Shown: positions 1 through 5,938 of the stretch, in pieces
Layout of the letters: each line of letters starts with the position of its first letter
Numbering within the stretch: position 1 is the first letter of the stretch
DNA from: CAVCAD01 sp036653735
GTDB lineage: Bacteria; Bacillota_I; Bacilli_A; RF39; UBA660
DNA: 7,853 nt
Direction: 5' to 3'
Assembly (NCBI GenBank): GCA_036653735.1
Contig: JAVVTI010000040.1
Coordinates: 1 to 7,853, forward strand
Notes under the pieces: model-generated
What the model saw: only the letters and a program-made list of their open reading frames with translations
Told to the model about the DNA's origin: nothing
Database searches by the model: none
Position numbers and translations under genes: made by a program

Positions 1-55
1 TAATACTAACTAGCAATGAAGAACCACCATAGCTAAGGAATGGGAGCGTAACACC
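1..55 (-). pseudogene. 3' part of an interrupted FtsW/SpoVE-family (SEDS) gene
   Basis: Read on the minus strand, these bases give GVTLPFLSYGGSSLLVSI and run off the left edge. This is the highly conserved C-terminal signature of SEDS membrane peptidoglycan polymerases (FtsW, RodA, SpoVE). The Thr in GVTLP fits FtsW or SpoVE better than RodA, which usually has Pro there. Similarity begins abruptly at the Gly codon (53-55). The preceding codons read Arg-Ala-Ala, where the family has Pro-Val/Ile-Thr, and then a TAA stop (65-67). The 5' part is therefore missing here and the fragment has no start. The GC content of the first 60 bases (about 43%) is well above that of the neighbouring DNA. I infer that this is host chromosome, with the gene cut by insertion of the element to the right. 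Family assignment is strong for so short a fragment; the choice between FtsW and SpoVE is not settled. Confidence 0.75.
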
Positions 56-62
56 TGCTGCC
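50..62. other. Probable element/chromosome junction (attachment site of the serine recombinase)
   Basis: SEDS-family coding similarity stops at 53-55, base composition falls from host-like to AT-rich just beyond, and the recombinase gene ends only about 70 bp further in. Large serine recombinases usually lie beside one end of their element, so one att half-site should be here. The exact core cannot be fixed from a single junction, because the partner end and an uninterrupted gene are needed. The limits given are approximate. Confidence 0.5.
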
Positions 63-130
63 CTTTATTTGGGGAACTATTTAAAAGGTTGTAAATAATT
101 AAGGGAACTTTTTTAGTACATAAATAATTG

Positions 131-1708
131 CTACAAACCAATAAACTCTATATAATCAAAATAAATTTTTATTTCTTTATTTTCACTTATAGTTATTTTT
201 TTGACTAACCTACTTATTACATTATTTGTTGGACTATCCATACCCATAAATTTAATGACTGACTTTTTACATTCATTATAATCACTTTTTGGTAATGTAT
301 TATTTATTTTATTTAAATTTTTATTTAATACTTCTTTCCTATTTTCAAGTATTTTAATTTTAGATGCATAATCTTTATACAATTTTTTAAATCCTATTTC
401 ATCTATAACTTCATTAACTTTATCTTTATATAGATTATTGATAATAGTATCATAAGAGGCTATTTCACGCACTATTTTACTAAGTTCTGTATTTATTTCA
501 TCAGTTGTATCATTTGTAATATTATTTGCTTTTTTTATTAATTCATCACATTCATAATTATTAAGAAATTCTTCAGCCTTATTTCTAATAATTTTTAATA
601 AGTCTTTCTCAAGATAATTATAGTTTAATCTGTGCTGCGTGCATACTCCATATTTTCCTTTTTTACGATATAAATTACATTGCGTGAAGTGTGATTTGTC
701 TTTTTTATTAGTTTTCTCTGAAATACTTATTGTAGATCCACATTCAGCACATTTTAATAATCCTGTAAATAAATACTTTTGTTCTTTTCCTCTAGTAAAT
801 TTACTTCTTTTACTAACTAATAATTGAACTTTATCAAAATCTTCTTTACAAATAATTGCTTCATGAGTGTTAGCTACTATGATTTTTTCATCATTATCTA
901 ATTTTTTGGTTTTTTTAGAATTATAACTTAATTTTGTATATGTATGTTGTACCATATTCCCTATATACATTTGACTTGATAAAATATTTCTAACAGTTGA
1001 ATGTTTCCATATTCCAAACCCTTCATTTTCAGTAACAAGTTTTCCTCTTGATTCATTTTTATGAACAATAGGTATTGGAATTTTCATATCTGTTAGTTTC
1101 TTACAAATAATATTTGGCCCATACCCTTCAAGAGCTAATTCATATATCATTTTAACTATAGGAACTACTTTTGTATCTGGAATTAAGTGATGTCTATCAT
1201 TTGAATCTTTTATGTATCCATAGCATGGAAATGAACCTATGTATTTTCCGTTTTCTTGTTTGGTTTTTAGGGAACTTTTAACTTTTTTAGATATATCTCT
1301 TAAATACAAATCATTAACACTTAGTCTTACGCCAAGCATTGTATCCCCTATTTCAGAATCATAAGAATCATTTATAGCAATATATCTAATTCCTTTTTCT
1401 AAAAAAAATTGTTCAATATATTCACCAGTTTTATATATTTCTCTTCCTAATCTTGAAAGATCTTTTGTTATTACACAATTTATTTTTTTTAAGTTTATAT
1501 CATTAAGCATTCTCATAAATGCCGGTCTATCAAAATTACCTCCTGAAAATCCATCATCTATATATTCTTCTATAATTTTTAAACCTTGAAATTTAGCAAA
1601 TGAACTAATTATCATTCTTTGACTTGATATTGAACTACTTTCATCAGTTTTATTATCATCTGCTAGAGACAATCTCATATAGCTAGCACATTTACATATT
1701 TTACTCAT
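131..1708 (-). CDS. Large serine recombinase (probable integrase of the island)
   Basis: This 525-aa protein is of the TndX/TnpX type and would cut and rejoin DNA at attachment sites to integrate or excise the element. Residues 6-155 are the resolvase-type catalytic domain, with YMRLS (nucleophile Ser14), GFSGGNFDRP near 53-62 and the DLSRLGRE motif at 83-90. Residues about 158-300 match the 'recombinase' DNA-binding domain, starting at PCYGYIKD. A zinc ribbon follows with Cys320, Cys323, Cys344 and Cys356. The C-terminal part is Lys/Glu/Asn-rich with likely coiled coil, as expected for synapsis control. All catalytic landmarks and the expected length are present, so it looks intact. AAGGAG lies at 1720-1725, 11 nt before the ATG, a slightly long spacing. 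The gene sits at the island edge beside the interrupted SEDS gene, which supports an integrase role. No excision-factor gene was recognised. Confidence 0.93.
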   Translation of the reverse strand: MSKICKCASYMRLSLADDNKTDESSSISSQRMIISSFAKFQGLKIIEEYIDDGFSGGNFDRPAFMRMLNDINLKKINCVITKDLSRLGREIYKTGEYIEQFFLEKGIRYIAINDSYDSEIGDTMLGVRLSVNDLYLRDISKKVKSSLKTKQENGKYIGSFPCYGYIKDSNDRHHLIPDTKVVPIVKMIYELALEGYGPNIICKKLTDMKIPIPIVHKNESRGKLVTENEGFGIWKHSTVRNILSSQMYIGNMVQHTYTKLSYNSKKTKKLDNDEKIIVANTHEAIICKEDFDKVQLLVSKRSKFTRGKEQKYLFTGLLKCAECGSTISISEKTNKKDKSHFTQCNLYRKKGKYGVCTQHRLNYNYLEKDLLKIIRNKAEEFLNNYECDELIKKANNITNDTTDEINTELSKIVREIASYDTIINNLYKDKVNEVIDEIGFKKLYKDYASKIKILENRKEVLNKNLNKINNTLPKSDYNECKKSVIKFMGMDSPTNNVISRLVKKITISENKEIKIYFDYIEFIGL

Positions 1709-1741
1709 CGTTTTATTTTCTCCTTTTAATCAGTTACAAGT

Positions 1742-1790
1742 CTCCATATTTAATGTTTTAAAAATTGTAGTATATTTAAAAATTATGGAG
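1742..1790. repeat. Inverted repeat flanking the presumed recombinase promoter
   Basis: CTCCATA (1742-1748) and TATGGAG (1784-1790) form a perfect 7-bp inverted pair 35 bp apart, in otherwise almost pure A+T sequence upstream of the recombinase. The right arm falls in the spacer of the candidate promoter, so the pair could bind a regulator. A recombinase-binding site is also possible. The function is inferred from position only. Confidence 0.4.
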
Positions 1791-1798
1791 CGTGTATT
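1769..1798 (-). promoter_or_regulatory. Candidate promoter of the serine recombinase gene
   Basis: On the minus strand, AATACA (1793-1798) and TATACT (1769-1774) are separated by 18 bp. The -10 matches the sigma-A consensus at 5 of 6 positions and the -35 at only 3 of 6. It lies between the upstream terminator hairpin and the recombinase ribosome site, about 60 bp before the ATG. In such AT-rich DNA a match like this is only suggestive. Confidence 0.3.
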
Positions 1799-1830
1799 TA
1801 ATTATTATTTATATAAAAATATATGTAATT

Positions 1831-1860
1831 AAAAAAGAATAATGATTTACTCATTATTCT
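1831..1860 (-). terminator. Probable rho-independent terminator after the deoxynucleotidase gene
   Basis: A perfect 10-bp stem (AGAATAATGA at 1836-1845 pairing with TCATTATTCT at 1851-1860) encloses a 5-nt loop. In the minus-strand transcript it is followed directly by a run of U (complement of 1831-1835, the stem's last base adding a sixth). It begins 17 bp past the stop codon of the gene at 1878-2375. The stem is AT-rich and so weaker than a classical terminator, but placement and U-run fit. It would separate that gene from the recombinase gene. Confidence 0.6.
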
Positions 1861-1877
1861 AGTGTTATTAATTTTTC

Positions 1878-2375
1878 TTAATCAAATAATGTAATAACGT
1901 GGAATGGAGCAAATCTCTTTCCAAGTTCATTCTGTGCTAGAAATAAAATTTCGTGTGTATCATCAATTAATACTGAAAAAGCCGAACTATTTTCATTTAA
2001 TTTTTCTTGAATTCTATCAACTTTAAGTTGTTTTCTATTTTCGGAATTAATAGAAATAGTATATATCCTATTTTCTTTTTTAAAAAAAGGTGCATGAATG
2101 TCTAGCCATTTATCTTTCTCAATTGCTTGTTCATTATATAGACACGAACTTAATATAAACAGTTCAACATTATTATCCTTACTGATTTCTAATAATCTTT
2201 GAATGGCTGTAGTAATTGGTCTTTTATTAAAATATGTTCCAGGAACATTATTTTTAATATTGATTCTTTCACCAAATCTGTAATCGGCTATTACCCCATC
2301 CATATCAACAAATATAAATATTTTCTCTGCTGATATCTCTTTTGCTTTATTTTTTATTTCATCTAAAATATACAT
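1878..2375 (-). CDS. HAD-fold 5'(3')-deoxyribonucleotidase-like protein (NT5C type)
   Basis: This 165-aa protein resembles the NT5C-type 5'-nucleotidase branch of the HAD superfamily, which removes phosphate from (deoxy)nucleoside monophosphates in the cytosol. HAD motif I is VDMDGVIADY, with nucleophile Asp24 and acid/base Asp26. ILSSC (74-78) supplies the motif II Ser, Lys in the KDKW segment (87-90) fits motif III, and LIDDTHE (136-142) gives the motif IV Asp pair. KRPITTAIQRLL at 51-62 also fits the family. No signal peptide or membrane segment is visible. The start at 2375 is chosen because GGAAGGA (2385-2391) lies 9 nt upstream; a Met 24 codons further upstream adds a stretch with no family similarity. 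The gene sits between the BREX operon and the recombinase. Its true substrate is unknown: phage-like nucleotide metabolism or a defence accessory are both possible. Confidence 0.8.
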   Translation of the reverse strand: MYILDEIKNKAKEISAEKIFIFVDMDGVIADYRFGERINIKNNVPGTYFNKRPITTAIQRLLEISKDNNVELFILSSCLYNEQAIEKDKWLDIHAPFFKKENRIYTISINSENRKQLKVDRIQEKLNENSSAFSVLIDDTHEILFLAQNELGKRFAPFHVITLFD

Positions 2376-2384
2376 TATTATTAT

Positions 2385-2391
2385 TCCTTCC
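2385..2391 (-). promoter_or_regulatory. Ribosome binding site deciding the deoxynucleotidase start
   Basis: GGAAGGA on the minus strand lies 9 nt before the ATG at 2373-2375. The frame is open 24 codons further upstream to another ATG (2447), but no comparable site precedes that one. This favours the shorter 165-aa product. Confidence 0.65.
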
Positions 2392-2529
2392 ATAATCATT
2401 TTAATGTTTGTTTTCAAATTTATCAAAAAGATGTCAATAAGCCACATAAATTTTTAGCCATCTAGAATTTTAACTTAATAAATTTATTTTTTTATATAGT
2501 TTTTCTTACTATCACTTCAAACAACTTAA

Positions 2530-2563
2530 ATTGATTATATATTATTATGAATATATAATCAAT
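2530..2563. repeat. Perfect 14-bp inverted repeat, possible terminator of the 47-codon ORF
   Basis: The arms at 2530-2543 and 2550-2563 are perfectly complementary around a 6-nt loop. The arm core is TTGATTATATATT. It begins 12 bp downstream of the stop of the small ORF on the minus strand. After the hairpin the transcript reads only UUUAAG, so the U-run is poor, and each arm has just one or two G/C pairs. It may be a weak terminator, a transcript-end stabiliser or a palindromic protein site. Confidence 0.5.
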
Positions 2564-2575
2564 AAAAATTATAAT

Positions 2576-2719
2576 TCAATTATTTTTAATGCTCTTTATA
2601 TATATAAGATACATGTCTTCTAATAGACTTTTTAAGGTTATTCCTTTATCCTCATAATAAGTTGTTATTTTATAATATGTATCCATATTACTTTTTTCTT
2701 TCTTAATACTATTACTCAT
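2576..2719 (-). CDS. Small protein of unknown function, 47 aa
   Basis: I do not recognise this protein. It begins MSNSIKKEKSNMDTYYKITT and is rich in Lys, Tyr, Ile and Asn. The Lys/Ser-rich start is followed by YYKITTYYEDKGITLKSLL (residues 15-33), and the remainder is probably helical, ending IYIKSIKNN. It is predicted to be cytosolic, with no signal peptide or clear membrane helix. Support for real translation is the strong site GGGAGG (2725-2730), 5 nt before the ATG, one of the best in the window, and a hairpin directly downstream. It lies between the decayed endonuclease gene and the deoxynucleotidase gene, on the same strand. Short ORFs of this kind often accompany recombinases in clostridial elements, but I cannot assign this one to a known family. 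The ORF is short enough that chance is not excluded. Confidence 0.55.
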   Translation of the reverse strand: MSNSIKKEKSNMDTYYKITTYYEDKGITLKSLLEDMYLIYIKSIKNN

Positions 2720-2724
2720 GATAA

Positions 2725-2730
2725 CCTCCC
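2725..2730 (-). promoter_or_regulatory. Strong Shine-Dalgarno sequence of the 47-codon ORF
   Basis: GGGAGG on the minus strand lies 5 nt before the ATG at 2717-2719. In a region almost devoid of G, this is the main evidence that the small ORF is translated. Confidence 0.6.
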
Positions 2731-2764
2731 TTTATTAAATCTATGAGATAATAAATAATAAAAG

Positions 2765-2785
2765 AATAATGATATTCGCATTATT
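2765..2785 (-). terminator. Possible weak terminator downstream of the BREX operon
   Basis: AATAATG (2765-2771) and CATTATT (2779-2785) form a 7-bp stem with a 7-nt loop. In the minus-strand transcript it is followed by CUUUUAUUAUU. The left flank and stem closely resemble the terminator at 1831-1860 (shared AAGAATAATGAT and CATTATT). The stem is short and AT-rich. Confidence 0.35.
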
Positions 2786-2858
2786 GCCCAAAACATTAAC
2801 ATTTGAGGTGTGCAATTCAATAGGCATTAAAATCTTGAAAAACGATAGTTATTAATTC

Positions 2859-2894
2859 CTTAAACAATAAAAAATCTATAAAATTATTGCTTAA
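2859..2894 (-). repeat. Hairpin overlapping the end of the decayed endonuclease gene
   Basis: TTAAACAATAA (2859-2869) and TTATTGCTTAA (2884-2894) pair with a single mismatch, which is a G-U wobble in the minus-strand RNA. This gives an 11-bp stem with a 14-nt loop. It overlaps the final TAA (2891-2893) of the pseudogene. No U-run follows, so it is more likely an RNA-end structure than an intrinsic terminator. Confidence 0.4.
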
Positions 2895-3383
2895 AATAAT
2901 GCTGTTTCCGTATAACATTTTCCTTCTTCTGCTAATACCCTAATCTTCTCCAAAAGAAGAGTTGATAAATTACTTTGCATAGATAGTGTAGCACCTTATT
3001 CTGCAGCATTCATTAAAATAATATTAACGATTCTACCATTAGATAAAATTTTTATGGTTTCATCTGTATAACCAGAAAGACTAATGAATAGTCTTCTATT
3101 GAATCCGGATTTAGAAGATACCTTTTCATCAAATACTACTAAATTGCCTTTATCAATAAGTCGTTTTGTCAACTTCTTTTCAACCAAGTAAACCTCATTA
3201 TGTAGTATAAAACTTCCATCTATTTGTTTCCCAATAATTTTGAAACAATGTCTGGGTTCTAAATTAAACGAATTGAGTAGATCATATAAGTATGTTTCAA
3301 ATTCAAAACCTCTTTTTTGTTAAGTCTTTTCTTACTACTTCACCTGCACAATAATTATTTAACTCTTTATTCAATTATTCCAT
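2891..3383 (-). pseudogene. Decayed restriction-endonuclease-like (PDDEXK, Mrr-like) gene
   Basis: Joined across its lesions, this gene gives about 163 aa of a compact PDDEXK protein family annotated as restriction endonuclease. Recognisable parts are RGFEFETYLYDLL, then FKIIGKQIDGSF with the catalytic Asp, YLVEKK with the E-x-K pair, LFISLSGYT and GRIVNIILM, then the C-terminal LLLEKIRVLAEEGKCY. Three lesions break it. Codon 3 after the ATG (3381-3383) is TAA (3375-3377), a run of six A (T6 at 3313-3318 on the plus strand) carries one base too many, and a TAA at 2996-2998 interrupts the C-terminal third. The span, 493 nt, is 164 codons plus one base, consistent with a single inserted base. 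It starts about 12 bp after the pglZ stop on the same strand, so it was probably the last gene of the BREX operon. A 63-codon frame from the TTG at 3187 is only its middle part. The family name is from memory of its motifs. Confidence 0.75.
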
Positions 3384-3394
3384 TTTCCCAGTTC

Positions 3395-5938
3395 TTAAAA
3401 ATCGAAATTATTAATAATTGCAATATCTATATAGAATTTAATTCTGGTAGTTTCTATTCCAGTTTCTTCATCACGAATAACTAGAAAATATGCTTTGTTT
3501 TTATCATATTCAATATTTTTAAATACAAATTTTTCTTTAAAAAATCGATTTTTTACTTCTGTATTCTCATAATTTGCAATTATGGTACATTCATCAGATA
3601 TTCTTGTACTATTTTCATCTTCAAAGTGAAGTAAATATCTACAAGGTTTATTATTTTCATCTATATTATTATCTTGTAAAAATTCTAAATAAGTAATTCC
3701 ATTGGTTATTCGTGACGAAATGCCACTATAAGTTATACCCACTTTTTTAGATTCCTCATTTCCTCTTGTCGATTTGAAATCTATAACAGGGATTATTATT
3801 TCTTGAGGCAGAATACCTCCGTGAATATAATTTATACCACTACCTTGTCTTGCATATATAATGTTTCCTTTTGGAACATTTACAAACCCACTATATTTTC
3901 CAAAAATATAATCAAGATTAACTGAAATTATTCCTTCTTCACTTGATGGACAATCAGAATAAGCATATCTTGTTTTTTGTTTTGTACTATTTGTTTCTTT
4001 TTTAGTTTTATCAAAATTTTCAAGTTTACTTCTTTTATAAAAGAATCCATGATCTGCAGTAACAAACAAATTAACACCACTAAATGTTATATGTAATGCT
4101 CTAACTAGTTTTTCTAATTCATTAATAGCAGTTTCACAAGCATCAAATATTTTGCTTTCATTATGTTCTCCTGTATTATCTACAGTATCATGATAGATAT
4201 ATACTACTTTCTTTCCAGAAAAAAGTTTTTTCCAATCTGCTTTTCCAAGTTCAATCAAATCACTATATTTTATAGCAACAGAATCCGGATTTTCATTTTT
4301 TAAAATAGTTTCTCTATCTTTAATTGAAGATGATGACACTCCATCAACTAAAATATCGTCACTATCTTTAACTCTTGATAATTCTTTATTTGGTAATAAT
4401 GAAGCCATACCTAGTTTTGTATATGAAGGTACTAAACCTAACATATATGATATTTCTGATTTATTACTAAATACTTTTAATTTATTAGATAATTCTTTTG
4501 CACATTCATATCTAAATGCATCGGATATTATAACAATGATTCTATCTTTTTTATCATTGTAAGGTTTAACAAAAGTTTTGTAAAATTTATTTTGCATTGT
4601 CATTCTATTTAAATCATATTTGCTCATATTCTCAATAGTATCACTCCATTTAATAGAAAGTTCACTAATAAAATCATTAACATATATATTTTCTATTCTA
4701 TTTTTCAAGTTAAAATATAATTCTTTATCTTCTATATTGTCATAATAATAATATGCTTTTCTATATAAAGTATCTATTTCATAAAATTCATTAGTATATG
4801 CTTTAGCAAAAGAATCAATATCAACTATTTTTATTCTATCTTCAAAATCATTAATTTTTTCATGAAATAATATTGCGGTTTTTGTAAAGTTATATTCATT
4901 AAAATATGATTCAAACCAATACTTGCCTTCTCTAATATCTAAATACTCTTGGTATTTATCAAATTCTCCAATACCGTTAAATACTTTATCATTGATGTAA
5001 GACATTATATACTTATCTATACATCCAAATGCATCACTATTTTTATATTCATCAATATCCATAGATTTAACTAAATCTTCTATTCCAAATTCCTTTTCTG
5101 CATCTTGAGATAATCTTTCAAAATATTCTTTTGTAGTTTTATCTCTCATTAATGAATTTATAAATACATATACATTTGTGGATTTATTTTTTAAAATATA
5201 TTTGCCATATCTTCCAACTTTTTCTATATCTTTTAAGTTAGAAGCAAAATAAGTAAATATTAATGATTTATATACATTAGGAAGTTCTTCATATTTAATA
5301 ATTGAACTACCAAATGTATGATTAAACATTCCTACAATAAACTCTTCATCTCCAAATTTGAATAGTTCTTCATATCTTTTTGAATCTTCAAAATATAATT
5401 TAACAATACTTTTTAATATATCGTCTTCATTAATTGTTTTTAGATTAACTAGAATAGCAGTGATAATTAAATCTATATTATCACTATTTTTATTATCAAC
5501 ATCAAACTCCAAGAAATCAATTTCTCTTTTTTTATTGTTAAAAAACTTATTATATTTCTTTATTACATTTCTTTCATCATTTGTTAAGTTTAGATTTTTA
5601 ATCTTCATTGTAGTTGAATCGATATTAAGTACATAATCACTATTAGCAGTTTCTAAATCTAGTAAATTATTGTTAATAGAACTAGGTTTATCAAAAGGCA
5701 AATAAATTAATATGTTTTTATTCAATACTTCTTTTTCAATATGATACCTAATCCAAAAACTATTATTATTATATTTAATAATTTCCGTATTATCAAATTG
5801 TAATTCTGATAATAATTCAGAATATGATTCTTTTGGGTCATACCAAAATACAATCTTTCTAGTTCTTTTTCTTTCAGAATCCCTTGAGAATGGATTATCT
5901 AATGTATCATTAAGCAATTCTTTTTCTTTTTCAAACAT
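3395..5938 (-). CDS. pglZ: BREX type 1 alkaline-phosphatase-superfamily protein PglZ
   Basis: PglZ is a core BREX protein needed for phage exclusion and for BREX-directed adenine methylation. It has an alkaline-phosphatase-type fold, and its biochemical role is not settled. At 847 aa it has the usual type A length. The N-terminus contains NPFSRDSERKRTRKIVFWYD (15-34), typical of BREX-1 PglZ, followed by a long helical region. The PglZ domain starts near 465, with IISDAFRYE (metal-binding Asp473), PSYTKLGMASLLP (504-516, with the Thr in the nucleophile position), HDTVDNTGE (583-591) and VTADHGFFYKR (626-636, metal-binding Asp629-His630). The C-terminal 120 residues look like a beta-rich domain. 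It appears intact. The ATG overlaps the stop of the upstream gene (TAATG), and GAGGAG at 5947-5952 lies 8 nt before it, so translation is probably coupled. Confidence 0.95.
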   Translation of the reverse strand: MFEKEKELLNDTLDNPFSRDSERKRTRKIVFWYDPKESYSELLSELQFDNTEIIKYNNNSFWIRYHIEKEVLNKNILIYLPFDKPSSINNNLLDLETANSDYVLNIDSTTMKIKNLNLTNDERNVIKKYNKFFNNKKREIDFLEFDVDNKNSDNIDLIITAILVNLKTINEDDILKSIVKLYFEDSKRYEELFKFGDEEFIVGMFNHTFGSSIIKYEELPNVYKSLIFTYFASNLKDIEKVGRYGKYILKNKSTNVYVFINSLMRDKTTKEYFERLSQDAEKEFGIEDLVKSMDIDEYKNSDAFGCIDKYIMSYINDKVFNGIGEFDKYQEYLDIREGKYWFESYFNEYNFTKTAILFHEKINDFEDRIKIVDIDSFAKAYTNEFYEIDTLYRKAYYYYDNIEDKELYFNLKNRIENIYVNDFISELSIKWSDTIENMSKYDLNRMTMQNKFYKTFVKPYNDKKDRIIVIISDAFRYECAKELSNKLKVFSNKSEISYMLGLVPSYTKLGMASLLPNKELSRVKDSDDILVDGVSSSSIKDRETILKNENPDSVAIKYSDLIELGKADWKKLFSGKKVVYIYHDTVDNTGEHNESKIFDACETAINELEKLVRALHITFSGVNLFVTADHGFFYKRSKLENFDKTKKETNSTKQKTRYAYSDCPSSEEGIISVNLDYIFGKYSGFVNVPKGNIIYARQGSGINYIHGGILPQEIIIPVIDFKSTRGNEESKKVGITYSGISSRITNGITYLEFLQDNNIDENNKPCRYLLHFEDENSTRISDECTIIANYENTEVKNRFFKEKFVFKNIEYDKNKAYFLVIRDEETGIETTRIKFYIDIAIINNFDF

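Larger units (their letters stand above)
2720..2890. other. Non-coding spacer between the decayed endonuclease gene and the small ORF
   Basis: Apart from two hairpins and the ribosome site of the small ORF, I find nothing firm here. A 28-codon minus-strand frame (2741-2827) has no ribosome site and no recognisable product. A promoter for the small ORF should lie here, but no -35/-10 pair stands out. No brxL-like coding remnant is visible in either strand. Confidence 0.4.

Noticed and set aside
3..98. Plus-strand frame ending LRNGSVTPAALYLGNYLKGCK, considered as the 3' end of a host gene
   Set aside because: It contains an internal TAG, and the opposite strand of the same bases gives the unmistakable SEDS signature GVTLPFLSYGGSS.
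639..827. Plus-strand 62-codon frame inside the recombinase gene
   Set aside because: It is antisense to the conserved zinc-ribbon region of the recombinase, with no ribosome site or family match.
43..1793. GGAGCGT shared by the host junction (43-49) and the recombinase upstream region (1787-1793), considered as an att core
   Set aside because: Only 7 bp match and the second copy lies inside the element. Chance cannot be excluded without the other island end.
2432..2437. Consensus TTGACA on the minus strand upstream of the deoxynucleotidase gene, considered as a -35 box
   Set aside because: No acceptable -10 sequence lies at 16-18 bp; the expected position reads AAAACA.
2576..2719. Assignment of the 47-aa ORF to the TnpW family of small transposon proteins
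   Set aside because: Only a loose resemblance in length and in the Y-K-I ... T-L-K-S-L-L layout; not enough to name it.
2741..2827. Minus-strand 28-codon frame beginning MPIELHTSNV with a hydrophobic tail
   Set aside because: No ribosome site and no recognisable product. It overlaps a hairpin, and the hydrophobic end arises from AT-rich repeats.
5358..5636. Plus-strand 92-codon hydrophobic frame inside pglZ
   Set aside because: Its Leu/Ser/Phe-rich sequence is what the reverse of an Asn/Asp/Lys-rich AT-rich gene gives. There is no ribosome site.
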